From: Magnetococcales bacterium
GTDB taxonomy: Bacteria > Pseudomonadota > Magnetococcia > Magnetococcales > JADFYX01
Length of the DNA: 64,000 nucleotides
Direction: 5' to 3'
NCBI GenBank assembly: GCA_015232405.1
Contig: JADFZS010000006.1
Coordinates: 1 to 64,000, forward strand
Shown: positions 20,797 to 32,100 of the stretch, piece by piece
Layout: each line of letters begins with the position of its first letter
Numbering within the stretch: the first letter of the stretch is position 1
Notes under the pieces: model-generated
What the model was told of the DNA's origin: nothing
Databases searched by the model: none
What the model saw: the letters and a program-made list of their open reading frames with translations, nothing else
Translations under genes and position numbers: made by a program

Positions 20797-23700
20797 CTAT
20801 TTTTCAATATTGGCAATAATATCGTTTACGGTTTTTTTGGCTATGGGTTTATTAATATGACCATCACAGCCTGCAGCAATAGATTTTGCCTCATCTTCAA
20901 TTCTGGCGTGTGCACTTAGAGCATAAATTACATTTTTTTGTCTGCCTTGCTCTTTTTCCCACTCTCTAATCTGCCTTGTTGCCTCATGTCCATCCATACC
21001 CTCCATCTGAATATCCATTAAAATCAGATCGTAGGTGTTGCCTGTTTTAATTTTTTCAAGAGCCTGTTTTCCATCAAATACAACCTCCAACAGGTGTGGT
21101 GTGTCCTGGAGGTAAGCCTCAATAACCATGACATTTGCCTGGACATCCTCTACCAGCAATATGGAGACACCGGTAGCTGGTTCAACTCCATTTTTGTCTT
21201 TGGGGTTGTCAGCTCTGCTTGGTTGTTCATTGGTTTTATTCTGGTTGGTGTTTTGGCTGTTCAATGGTATGGAAAAATTAAAAATACTCCCTTTTCCAAG
21301 CTCACTCTCCACCCAGATATCGCCCCCCATAACCTCCACAAGTCGTTTGCTAAGGGCTAGTCCCAAACCAACACCACCATGGCGACGGGTGGATGATGAA
21401 TCGGCCTGGGTAAATGGTTTGAAGATCAATTCAACCTGTTCCTGGGAGATGCCAATTCCGCTATCCTTGACTGAAAAAAGTAGATGACCACTGTCCATTG
21501 TAGATACCCGTAGTGTTATCTCTCCACTATCGGTAAATTTGACCGCATTGCCTAAAAGGTTGAGCAAAACCTGTCTTATCCGGTTGGGATCACCTTTAAA
21601 AAAGCCAGGGGCGTTGGCATTTATGCTGAAATTCAACAAAAGCCCCTTTTTTGATGCGTTCTGGGCATTTATTTCCAAGGCATTTTTGTTGAATTCATAA
21701 AGATCAATATCTTTGTGCTCCAGTACCACCCGTCCAGACTCAACCTGTGCAAGGTTAAGGATATCATCAACAAGACTGAGCATATTCTTGCCAGCACGAT
21801 GGAGTACATTCAAACACCGCAACTGTCTCTCATCTAGATTACTCTCCAGAACCACATCAGCCATACCGAGTATGGCATTTAGAGGGGTGCGTAGTTCATG
21901 GCTCATGACAGCTAAAAATTCACTCTTGGCCCGGTTTGCACTCTCCGCTTGATCTTTTGCCTCTCTTAGTGAATTTTCAATCAGTTTGCGATCAGTTAAA
22001 TATTGGGCATTGGCAAGGGAAATAGCAGCTTGGGAACCCAATACCTTGGTCATCTCTGTTCTTTCAAAGGTAAATGCATGGGTCGCTAAATTGTTTTCCA
22101 GATATATGGCTCGGGTTACCTTGCCACCTTGGATCAATGGGGTGCAGAGTATTGATTTAGCACGGTTTTGTAAAAGATAAGGGGATTCAGAAAATCTGTG
22201 GTCCATCGTGGCATCATCAATGACAATGCTCTGGGCTGTACGGGCCACATAGTGGATTATCTCTTGGGAAACAGGAAATGTTTCAACACTCTCTATAGTG
22301 ATTTGATCTTCTGAGTAGATGTTGGCTACATCATTGCTGTTAGAAGAAAGTTCAGCAATTAGGGAGAGTTTTTCCCCATCTACAGCAATGATATAACAGC
22401 TCTCTGCCCCGGTGTTTTCAAGTATGACCCGCAGTAGTTTTTTTAATAAACTGTTGTAGTCTATCTCTTGGGAGATCGCCTGTGTTGCTTTGATAACACT
22501 TGGCAGATCTAAAGAAGCTGTAATAGGGCCGGTAGTCGAATGGATGCCATTGGTTAAATTGTCCCTTGATTTGTTCTCCACTTTTTCATCATGGGCAAGA
22601 AGGTTGGGGTAGTTTTTTTCCAGATCTTTGGTTTTGCTAACTGCCCCCCAACGCAGGTAGAGATAGCTAGCGTTACGAATGTGATAATATCCCAAATTAG
22701 AGGAGCCTTGCTGTAGATAATAACGACCAGCTAACTCAAGAGCTATAGCCTCTTCATGGATATATTGATTTTTATGGGCCTCATTGATAGCTAACTCATA
22801 ACTGTCTCTGGCGTCTCGTCCTTGACCTAGCAGTGCAAAATACTCTGCCTCAACAAGGTGTAGCTTATGTGAGTAGTTCATGGGGGCTAGTTTAGACCAG
22901 CGACGAAGTTTTTCTAAATTAAGCTCTACTTTTGCAATATGTTCGGACCTTGCTTCTGTTTCTGATTGTTGGCAGATTGCAATACGACATAGTGATTCGT
23001 AAAAAACATATAGGGCATAATAGGCAAGAGATCTGTAACTAAGAGATTTTTCATCAAACTCTGTTACTGCCTCTAAAGCTAGCTCATATTTGGCAAATAA
23101 AAATCGTAATAAAAGTTGAACTATAGCCCGTTCACAATATGTGGCTTGGGAGTCTGCCAACAGGGGTTTTTCCTCATATTCATCATAATATTCTCCCACC
23201 AAAATATAAGGTTTGGATGAGCCTCTCATGAGGTTTACCGCTGCTTGCCGGATAAATTTCGGGTTATCTTGGATAAATGTAATCTTGTGTTTTATGAATA
23301 TATTTAAGGCACACTTGGCCTCCTGTTCAACTTCGCCAAGATCTGAGCCAAATAGAAAATTGTTGAAACAGAAATGCTCCAGAGAGTAGCACATACCCTC
23401 AAAATCCCCAGTCTCTTCACTGGTTTTAAAAGCATTGTATAGGGCAGGGAGGTTCTCTTTTTTGTGATGCTCCTTCCAGTGGGCCGTTGTAACATTGTGG
23501 ACAAATAGTGCTCGTCCTTTAAGATGGGCGGTGGGAAATCTTTGCAGATAATCCATCGCCAAACGGCTAAACTTATAGGCCTCTTCTATATCATCTCTTT
23601 TGGAGCATAAATACAACCCAGCATAATCTGCCAAAGCGATAGCCGAGCCGGGGGATACACCGTGTTGAAAAATTATCTGGGCAGATTTCATCATAAAAAG

Positions 23701-26454
23701 GTAAGCCCAATTTGAACCGAGAATATTGGCAGCAGGGATAATTCTGGAAATCAGCTTTTCAATTGCCTGTTGCAGTTCATCAACCATATCCGGTAGATTA
23801 TAAAGCTCCTCAACTGAGCGCGATGCCAACAAATGTTGAGTTTTATCCCACTCCTGCTTTAAAACATCTTCATTTGGCTCCTCTTGTGGAAGTTCAACCT
23901 CCAACTCCTTTAGCATAGCTAAACCTGTTGCAAGCACCTCTGCCAAACGGAACTCAACAATATCTGCCTGTATACGAATCTCTTTGGTGTTGATACGATC
24001 TTTGGCAGATCTGGCATTGCTCTGTACACTCTGTGATAGCTGATCTAAAAGATCCGTCTCTCCAGTAAGACTGGCAGCTTGGGCTGCCATTTCATGGAGG
24101 GTCAGCATTGTTCTGTAGTGATCTTGCCATCCATTTTGGGTCAGAAAATCTATACCAATTTGAAAATAGTGTAGAGCAGGGGAGTGGGCCGATGTCAGCA
24201 TGGCTTTTTTGCCAGCTTTTAGGTTTAATTTTGCCATCTGGGGCCACTCATCCTGAGGAATCAAGGTGCGGCCATAATTTAAATGGTTAACGATGTCAAA
24301 ATAATTATCTACATTATCGTTATCGCCAACATCATCCAACAATAACCTGCCGACCTGAAGGTGAATTTGCTCTTGTCTATCTTCTGAAATGAGAGAGATA
24401 GCGGCCTGTTGAACCCGGTCGTGGACAAAGCGAAAAACCAGATCAGGATCATTGAGATATTTTGCCAGACGATATTCACCCCTCAAAGGTTGTATCAAAC
24501 CCTCTATGTGTGCAGCGATAATATGGATTGTTACATCATGGATGGTCTGGTCAGCAACAATACTCAAGGTTTTTAGATTAAATGTGTTACCTATACAGGC
24601 AGCAAGCTGTAGTATCTCTGCCACATTATGGGGTAGGGAGGTTATCTTATTTGCCATCAACTCCACAACATTGTCGGTTATCTCTTTGTTTTTTATCTCT
24701 GCTAAATCCCAAGACCATCGCTGATTTTTGTGTGAAATCAGACCCTCGCTATGTAATGTAGTGAGAAATTGGGTAAGGAAAAATGGATTTCCCTGGGTTT
24801 TGTCCTGACACAATTTAGCCAACTCGCCAACTTCATCTACTTCACAACGCAGAGTATCTGCAACCAGCTGTTCCACATCTTCCTGTTTTAGTGGCTGCAG
24901 TTTAATTGCATTTAGCTCACCCTTGATCTGACTGATAATTTTGATTGAGCGGTTAAGGGGGTGGGTCTCATCAACCTCATTATCACGATAGGCCCCTAGC
25001 AACATGAGATGTCCAATATCAGAGTCGGTTATCAGCTGCTCAATAAGACTCAGTGAAGAGAGATCCGCCCACTGTAGATCATCTATAAAAAGGGTTAATG
25101 GATGGTCATGGTGACAGAAAGTTTGGATAAGCTTTAGTAGAGTCTGGTTAAAACGGTTTTTGCTCTGTTGTGGCGGTAACTCTTGAACCTCTTGTTGTGG
25201 CCCGATTATCGCCTCAATTTCTGGGATGATATCAACGACAAGTTGACCGCTATTTCCTAAAGCCAATTGCAGACGTTTTTTTAAGATATTCAGTTTATCA
25301 GGGCTTTCAGCCAACAGTTGCAACACTAATTCATGGAAAGCTTGAATCAATGCGCTATAGGGAATATCCCTTTTGAATTGATCAAATTTACCACTTATAA
25401 ATATGCCTTGTTTATCGGTAACAGGGCGATGAATCTCCTGTATCAAAGCACTTTTGCCAACACCTGAATAGCCACAAACCAGTAAAAATTCACTGCTTCC
25501 GGCACACACCTTTGCAAAGGTCTCTAACAGTTGAGTGGTCTGCTGTTGTCGACCATAGATTTTTTTTGCTATGAGAAATCTGTCGGAAAAATCCTGCTTA
25601 CCAATTGGAAAAGAGCTAAACCCATGGCTGGTTTGCCACTGTTTTTGGCAATGTTCCAGGTCGGCCAACAATCCATGGCATGATTGATAACGCTGATCAG
25701 CCTCTTTTTGGAGCAATTTAAGGATTATTTCAGATATTGGTGCTGAAATATCAGTACGATGCTCAAGAGGAGGTTTGGGTTTTTTTGCTAAATGGGAGTG
25801 AACCAGCTCAAGGGCATCTACTCCGGCAAAAGGTGGGGTGTTGGTTAATAGATGATAGAAGGTTGCACCCAAAGAGTACAGGTCGGTGCGGTAATCCATG
25901 GGGCGATTCATCCGCCCTGTCTGTTCTGGCGAGATATACGCCAGAGTTCCCTCTAGATATTTGGGGTTACTAAATTTTGGTGTCTCCCTCGGTAACATTG
26001 TTGAGATACCAAAGTCGATAATTTTGGCGACACCGGTTTTTTTGTTCCATATTATATTGGAGGGGTTGATATCTTTATGCATAATGCAACATTCGTGAAT
26101 ATTGATTATGGCTTTACATAGTTGCAGTGCTACATTTAAAAAATCATCAATTGATAACTGACCCAAAGTCAGATGTTCCTTGAGAGAGGAGCCACCAAAA
26201 TCCTCCATCACTATCATCAAACTGTTCTGTTTTTCTTGTAGTGCGTAGGTTTGAATTATCCCTGTAATATCACGAAATTTACAGCTAGTTTCATACTCTT
26301 GTTTAAACTTGGCAAGCTCATGTGGGGTTGGAAAAACATTGTTCAGAATTTTAATAACTACTAAACGTTCACTTTCATCCAAAGCCCGATAAATTATGCT
26401 CTGGCGACTCTCATACAGTTTTTCGCGAATAGTGTAGCCAGGTATAGTTTGCAT
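20797..26454 (-). CDS. Hybrid Ser/Thr kinase - AAA ATPase - TPR-like - GAF - histidine kinase - receiver protein
   Basis: 1885 aa; HKDINPSNIIW kinase loop; GYSGVGKSALIQEI; MSHELRTPLNAILGMAD; LILMDIQMEGMDGHEATRQIR. Confidence 0.92.
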   Translation of the reverse strand: MQTIPGYTIREKLYESRQSIIYRALDESERLVVIKILNNVFPTPHELAKFKQEYETSCKFRDITGIIQTYALQEKQNSLMIVMEDFGGSSLKEHLTLGQLSIDDFLNVALQLCKAIINIHECCIMHKDINPSNIIWNKKTGVAKIIDFGISTMLPRETPKFSNPKYLEGTLAYISPEQTGRMNRPMDYRTDLYSLGATFYHLLTNTPPFAGVDALELVHSHLAKKPKPPLEHRTDISAPISEIILKLLQKEADQRYQSCHGLLADLEHCQKQWQTSHGFSSFPIGKQDFSDRFLIAKKIYGRQQQTTQLLETFAKVCAGSSEFLLVCGYSGVGKSALIQEIHRPVTDKQGIFISGKFDQFKRDIPYSALIQAFHELVLQLLAESPDKLNILKKRLQLALGNSGQLVVDIIPEIEAIIGPQQEVQELPPQQSKNRFNQTLLKLIQTFCHHDHPLTLFIDDLQWADLSSLSLIEQLITDSDIGHLMLLGAYRDNEVDETHPLNRSIKIISQIKGELNAIKLQPLKQEDVEQLVADTLRCEVDEVGELAKLCQDKTQGNPFFLTQFLTTLHSEGLISHKNQRWSWDLAEIKNKEITDNVVELMANKITSLPHNVAEILQLAACIGNTFNLKTLSIVADQTIHDVTIHIIAAHIEGLIQPLRGEYRLAKYLNDPDLVFRFVHDRVQQAAISLISEDRQEQIHLQVGRLLLDDVGDNDNVDNYFDIVNHLNYGRTLIPQDEWPQMAKLNLKAGKKAMLTSAHSPALHYFQIGIDFLTQNGWQDHYRTMLTLHEMAAQAASLTGETDLLDQLSQSVQSNARSAKDRINTKEIRIQADIVEFRLAEVLATGLAMLKELEVELPQEEPNEDVLKQEWDKTQHLLASRSVEELYNLPDMVDELQQAIEKLISRIIPAANILGSNWAYLFMMKSAQIIFQHGVSPGSAIALADYAGLYLCSKRDDIEEAYKFSRLAMDYLQRFPTAHLKGRALFVHNVTTAHWKEHHKKENLPALYNAFKTSEETGDFEGMCYSLEHFCFNNFLFGSDLGEVEQEAKCALNIFIKHKITFIQDNPKFIRQAAVNLMRGSSKPYILVGEYYDEYEEKPLLADSQATYCERAIVQLLLRFLFAKYELALEAVTEFDEKSLSYRSLAYYALYVFYESLCRIAICQQSETEARSEHIAKVELNLEKLRRWSKLAPMNYSHKLHLVEAEYFALLGQGRDARDSYELAINEAHKNQYIHEEAIALELAGRYYLQQGSSNLGYYHIRNASYLYLRWGAVSKTKDLEKNYPNLLAHDEKVENKSRDNLTNGIHSTTGPITASLDLPSVIKATQAISQEIDYNSLLKKLLRVILENTGAESCYIIAVDGEKLSLIAELSSNSNDVANIYSEDQITIESVETFPVSQEIIHYVARTAQSIVIDDATMDHRFSESPYLLQNRAKSILCTPLIQGGKVTRAIYLENNLATHAFTFERTEMTKVLGSQAAISLANAQYLTDRKLIENSLREAKDQAESANRAKSEFLAVMSHELRTPLNAILGMADVVLESNLDERQLRCLNVLHRAGKNMLSLVDDILNLAQVESGRVVLEHKDIDLYEFNKNALEINAQNASKKGLLLNFSINANAPGFFKGDPNRIRQVLLNLLGNAVKFTDSGEITLRVSTMDSGHLLFSVKDSGIGISQEQVELIFKPFTQADSSSTRRHGGVGLGLALSKRLVEVMGGDIWVESELGKGSIFNFSIPLNSQNTNQNKTNEQPSRADNPKDKNGVEPATGVSILLVEDVQANVMVIEAYLQDTPHLLEVVFDGKQALEKIKTGNTYDLILMDIQMEGMDGHEATRQIREWEKEQGRQKNVIYALSAHARIEDEAKSIAAGCDGHINKPIAKKTVNDIIANIEK

Positions 26455-26551
26455 TGGATATAAACCCTAATAAAATAGCTGCTTATAAGGATGTTAAAAT
26501 ATTGCCAAGCAGAAAGTCGTAATCTCCCCAAAACCACGACGTTTAAATATT

Positions 26552-26718
26552 ATCCTAGAAACGGCAGTTGTCAGCACGCACCTGACGCAACCTATTGATT
26601 CATCTGGCATAACAGAGCAAAGTCTCATCACCAATAAGGTGACTTCGATTTGCTCTGTTACACCAGCTAAACCAATATGTTACGCCATGTACGCACCGCC
26701 AACCGCCGTTTCTAGGAT
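26552..26718 (-). repeat. Long imperfect inverted repeat element, family 2 copy 1
   Basis: ~80-bp arms ATCCTAGAAACGGC[A/G]GTT...AACAGAGCAAA with tip TCACC-AATAA-GGTGA. Confidence 0.85.
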
Positions 26719-26849
26719 TACACCAACGAAATTGCAAAACAGGAGGTCTAGCTCTTCTACTTAAAATAGTAACTAATTAAATTTAAAGCAATTTAATAGG
26801 GAGAGCCTAACCTAAGTGTTAATAATAACATTGTACTCTAAAATTTGCT

Positions 26850-26893
26850 ATAAATCCCCTATTTTTTCCCAATGAAAAAAAATAGGGGATTTA
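26850..26893 (-). terminator. Intrinsic terminator-like hairpin
   Basis: ATAAATCCCCTATTTTTT ... AAAAAATAGGGGATTTAT, ~100 bp downstream of the minus gene ending at 26991. Confidence 0.7.
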
Positions 26894-26990
26894 TCACAGC
26901 TTTAGGTGGTAATGAATGGAAATTATCAAGGCTATCGGTGTTGTGTAAATATCTATGTACACTCTTAGAGCTAATTGTCTGAAAAAACGC

Positions 26991-27593
26991 CTAATATACC
27001 TCAAGCTCATCAAACTGCTGGATATTTTCCAAAAGCTCAATGGTTGCAGCAGAGATGGCTTTTTGGTTGGTAGATTCACGAATAATTCGACAATCTCGTA
27101 AAATTGCCCCCCATACCTCAATGTGTATGTGGTCAATCTGAGCTACCAAAACAGTGAGAGCCTCCATTGAGTTGATCTGCTCTTGGGCGATTTTTTTCAG
27201 CTCTGCGACAATATGTTCGTCTAACTCTTTATTACGCAGCTTCTCAGTGGCATCAGCTAGCATGTTGGGTGAAGGTAGCCAGCCTGTGTCTATTTGTTTG
27301 TTTCCCATACATGGGTTGACAAAATTGGAAAGAACAGTGCGCAGTGCAAACTTATTACTGCGTTTGCTGGTAATGGTTGAACGTCTTTCATAAATTGAAA
27401 AAACCACAACCAAAAAAGCACCCTGCAGACAGAAACCGATGAGTTGTGGTAACAGGCTAAGGCTAAGGTCGGTCTCGGCATAGAGGGTAAGTGTTAAAAA
27501 AGGTGCAACGGCAAAAAATATTGCCAAAAAGATTAGATATAGGGTTATGATACCTTTGAAAATTGACCTTGGCTTTTGATCTGGTATGTCCAT
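26991..27593 (-). CDS. Hypothetical two-TM protein with cytoplasmic helical C-terminus
   Basis: 200 aa; two hydrophobic segments near the N-terminus; no family recognised. Confidence 0.75.
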   Translation of the reverse strand: MDIPDQKPRSIFKGIITLYLIFLAIFFAVAPFLTLTLYAETDLSLSLLPQLIGFCLQGAFLVVVFSIYERRSTITSKRSNKFALRTVLSNFVNPCMGNKQIDTGWLPSPNMLADATEKLRNKELDEHIVAELKKIAQEQINSMEALTVLVAQIDHIHIEVWGAILRDCRIIRESTNQKAISAATIELLENIQQFDELEVY

Positions 27594-27818
27594 TTGGTTT
27601 CAAATCCTTCTGCTAAGACAATATACCGTTTAGCGGCTACCCGCTGTTTTTTTAAGAGTTAAGCCCAAAAGATAATATTTGATCTTTCAGGTCAAAGGTG
27701 TCTCTTAACTTAGTAGATAATACAAATCTTTAACAGTTATGCATAAATAAACGTCCCTACACTAGCATAAATTTTACTTGGTTGTCGGCGTTTTTTTTCT
27801 CTAAACTTATTTTTTTTA

Positions 27819-28109
27819 TCAGGTATCCAGCAGTAGAGACTCTTGCTCTTGTCCCAATAGAATTAGAGTGCCTTCATGGATGTTGCTCTCTAAATCAATA
27901 TACCTGAATGTGTAGATTCGCCTGACCTGATATTTATCTTGTTTATCCTTTTTTAAGCTGGTATGGGAGAGAAAAATAGTATCATCAATCAGCTTAGTTC
28001 CAATTTCACTACAGACCTGTTTGGCAATGACAATACCCCTCTCTCTTGCTTGCATGGTCGAATGCCAGAAGATACCAATAGCCAACAGTATTATGAGTGT
28101 AATCTCCAC
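27819..28109 (-). CDS. DUF3301-like small membrane-anchored protein
   Basis: 96 aa; ARERGIVIAKQVCSEIGTKLIDDTIFL... RRIYTFRYIDLESNIHEGTLILLG. Confidence 0.65.
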   Translation of the reverse strand: MEITLIILLAIGIFWHSTMQARERGIVIAKQVCSEIGTKLIDDTIFLSHTSLKKDKQDKYQVRRIYTFRYIDLESNIHEGTLILLGQEQESLLLDT

Positions 28110-28116
28110 AGCGAAT

Positions 28117-28743
28117 CTATTTATTACGCTCCCAATCTCTTAAAGCCAGACGGTTCTCTATCATGGTGATAATCTGGGTAACACATTCCTGGGCAGTTTT
28201 GCTTCCTGTATCGATAACAAGTTCAGGATTTTTAGGAATTTCATATGGGGATGAGATACCCGTAAACTCACGAATTTCACCAAGACGGGCTTTTTTATAA
28301 AGACCCTTTACATCACGCTCCTCACACTTTTCAAGGGAGCTATTACAATAGATTTCTATAAAATCTCCCGGAGCCATTAAGTTGCGTACTTTCTGCCTGT
28401 CACTGGCAAAAGGGGATATAAAAGCAGCAAGGGTGATGATACCAGCATCCACCATAAGTTTGGCAACCTCGCCAGTACGGCGAATATTTTCAATGCGGTC
28501 TCGGTCGGAAAAACCCAAATCGCCACACAGACCGTGGCGAACATTGTCCCCATCCAGGGCGTAAGTGTATAGTTTTCTTTTGTGTAGCTCCTCTTCAACA
28601 CCGTGTACAAGGGTCGATTTTCCCGAACCAGACAGACCTGTGAACCAGAGCAGAAAACTTCTATGATTATGGAGCTTCTCCCGATCTTTACGGGTAACGG
28701 TAACATTATGCCAGACAGTGTTTGAACTTTTTTTGTCGCTCAT
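28117..28743 (-). CDS. cysC: Adenylylsulfate kinase
   Basis: 208 aa; [45 protein letters not shown]. Confidence 0.96.
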   Translation of the reverse strand: MSDKKSSNTVWHNVTVTRKDREKLHNHRSFLLWFTGLSGSGKSTLVHGVEEELHKRKLYTYALDGDNVRHGLCGDLGFSDRDRIENIRRTGEVAKLMVDAGIITLAAFISPFASDRQKVRNLMAPGDFIEIYCNSSLEKCEERDVKGLYKKARLGEIREFTGISSPYEIPKNPELVIDTGSKTAQECVTQIITMIENRLALRDWERNK

Positions 28744-28845
28744 TAAAAAAATGATCCTTTTTTATCGGATACTGTTTTGAATAACAGGATTATTATCTTT
28801 ATGGTCTAAGTAGTTTATTTTAAAATAGGTTATGCTTTAGCATAT

Positions 28846-29055
28846 ATTAAGTGATTTCTGATCGAAAAATATAGTCAAAAGCAAAACCTTGGGAGGCCTT
28901 GCAGGCCCCCAAACCCCCACGCTTTTTAAATGTAAAAGCTTAAAAACAAAGGCAAAACCTTGGGCTTTGCCCAAACCCACAAGGGAGATAATCCCCCTTG
29001 ACCCCTAACAATAAAAACAATTTTTTTTATTCCAACTTTGGCTTGAATTTACCAT
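28846..29055 (-). repeat. Dispersed repeat family 1, copy B (inverted)
   Basis: Reverse complement carries CAAGGGGGATTATCTCCCTTG / TTTGGGCAAAGCCCAAGG / GGGGGCCTGCAAGGCCTCCC. Confidence 0.85.
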
Positions 29056-29127
29056 AGAGCATATTGTTTTTAGCTTAATTTGACCAGTGGTTTAAAGTTT
29101 AGGTGGCTGCTATCATAAATATCCGTT

Positions 29128-32100
29128 TTAAAGTTGTGGATGCAGTATCAATTCGTGCAGTTTACGCACTAATACCGCAAGAGGCAAATGGTCTGGTTTT
29201 TCATTTAGCTTTAGCTCTTCAAGCAGCTCTTGATAGTGGATGTTTGTGGTGGATACCTCTTGTAGATAACTTTGGAACGCCTCTGCAACCGATTCGTTAT
29301 GGCGTTTAAAAGATATGATTCCCTCAACAAGTCTGGTACGGGTCTCCAAAAGCTCTTTGCGCAGGTTTTCAATGTTCATTCGGCCCCAGTTATCACGGGT
29401 CTGCACCGATTTTAGTTTGTTGTCTATCCATGAAAGGCCAAAAAAATCATCAACCTGAATGTAGAGATGACCAACAGATTCAAACTGGGTATGGAGGGAC
29501 TCCTTGATGTGCAAGATAGCCATTACATCTCTTAAAAATGGCAGCAGAACAGTATCGGTAGATAGCTGCTCTGGCAGACCTTTATCGGTCAGCTCTTTTT
29601 TCTGTTTTTCCAGGGTTTTCATCTGATCCTTGGAGACAAGATCCGGCAGGGAGTCCCATAGATTATTATGAAACGCCTTAATAATTTTGCCATATAGGTT
29701 GATGATATCAATGGAGATGCGATCGGAGTCCAAATGGACCAGCATCCATTTGGCAAGGTGCAAAATGACCCTCTCCATCTGATCCAGGGTTTTATATTTA
29801 ACCGTAGTTGGTATTGCCGGGCCTAAATCGTGAATCTGACTGCGAAAGCTTGGGGCATCTATGAGATTTTCAATTATCAGATAGGCTTTGGTCAATAGTG
29901 CCAGGGGTTTCTCAACTGTGCGGATTTCCCGTACTTTGTTAAACACAGCAAAAAGATGACCAACCCCTGTTTGATTTATAATGCGGTTGGTAATACGGCT
30001 GGCAATGATCTCCCGTTTCAAAAAATGGCTGGAGAGATGTGAGTCAAACTCTCTTCCTATACTGACAGGAAAATAGTCAGATAGATGATGCTCAAAAAAG
30101 GGCATATCAACAATATCGGAAGAGAGGAGCTTTTTTTGTAAATATAACTTGGCATACCCCAACATGATAGCTAGAAGCGGCCTTGGTAGACCTTTTTCAT
30201 CCTGTAGCCACACTGCAAGTCTTTTTAACTTTGGTATATCTTCAGCAGCAAAGTCCAACCCGGCTTTATCCTTTAGAAGATCAAGTGCATCAAGGTATAC
30301 ATCCCCATATTCAATGGAGTTTAACATATCCCGACTGACAGCTTGATGTTGCATAAAGCTATCTTCTAAAACACTGTTTGCCACCTCATCACTCAAGCTG
30401 GCAAGCATTTCGTTGCGGTCTTCTTGGCTTTTTATCTCACCATTTGCCAACAGTAGGTTAAGGAGAATTTTTAAATTGACCTCATGGTCACTTAAATCAA
30501 CACCGCCGGAGTTGTCCAGGGCATCGGTATTTATGCGTCCACCATCCTTACGGGTTGCCATCCGGCTGAACTCAAGCCGTCCCTTTTGGGTAATACCTAG
30601 GTTGCCACCTTCGCCAACAATCAATGCTCGCACTTCACAGCCATTCACACGGACAGAATCGTTACTTTTATCTGAGACATCCTGGTGGCTCTCATCACTG
30701 CTTTTGATGTAGGTTCCAATACCACCGTTGTATAAAAGGTCAACTTTCAACCTTAATAGGTTTTTAATTACATCCTCACCAGAGAGTGACTCCGCCTTGG
30801 TATCCAACAGTTTTTTCAAATGGCTGTTTAGTGGTATCCCTTTTGAAGCTCTTTCAAATATACCACCACCTGTTGAGATTATTTTTTCTGAATAATCACT
30901 CCAAGAGGAGCGGGGCAGGGCGAAAAGTCTCTGGCGTTCAGCATAGCTTTTTTCCGGGTCTGGGTTGGGATCAAGAAAAATATGTTGATGGTTGAAAGCA
31001 CCAACCAGATGGATCTGTTTTGAGGCAAGCATACCGTTGCCAAAAACATCACCAGCCATATCCCCAATAGCCACCACACTAAATGGATCTTTGTGAATAT
31101 CCCGGCCTATCTCAGCAAAATGGAGGGCTATGCACTCCCAGGCTCCCCGGGCGGTTATACCAACTTTTTTATGGTCGTAACCGTTGGAACCACCAGAGGC
31201 AAATGCATCACCTAGCCAAAACTGATACTCATTTTCAGCAATATTATTGGCTAAATCAGAAAAGGAGGCGGTCCCCTTATCGGCTGCAACCACTAGATAA
31301 GGGTCATTATCATCATAAATAACAACATTTTGGGGATGGACTATCTCCTCACCCTCAATGTTGTCGGTGACATCCAACAGTGCTCTGATAAACACCTCAT
31401 ACTGGCTGGCAATCCAATCTTTTTGGCGGTTTTTGGGTTTTTGTTTCAGGTTGGGTATTACAAACCCTCCCTTGGCCCCAAGGGGCACAATTATGGCATT
31501 TTTCACCATTTGGGTTTTCATGAGGCCCAACACCTCTGTACGATAATCTTCCAGACGGTCGGAAAAACGTAAACCGCCACGGGCTACCTCTCCACCCCGC
31601 AAATGGATACCTTCAACGTTGGGTGAGAAGACAAATATCTCTCGCCAAGGTCGGGGTGTGGGCATTTTATCAATTAGGTAACAGTCAATTTTAAAAGATA
31701 TGGCAACCGGAGCAGGGGTTTGAAAATAGTTGGTACGAATGGTCGAGTTAACCACATTAACCAAACCACGGAGCACCTGATCATCTTGCAGGTTAACAAC
31801 CTGGGCCAAGGCATCTTCAATAAGGTTGCTCAACTCTTTACAGGATTTGGTGCGACCTTTGAGTTGAGGGTCAAACCTCGCCAAAAACTGTTTAAGGATG
31901 AGACCCGCAAGCTGATGGTGTTGCAACAATACCCGGTTGATTTGAGTACCGGACAACTCAGGGTTGATCTGTAGTTGATACTGTCGCAACCCTTGTAAAA
32001 GAGACATCTCACGATGGCTCAACCCCTCTAGAAGCACCAGTCTGTTTAGTTCATTGTCCAGTAACGTCTCTGTCCTAAGAGCTTCCAGGGCGCTGCGGAA

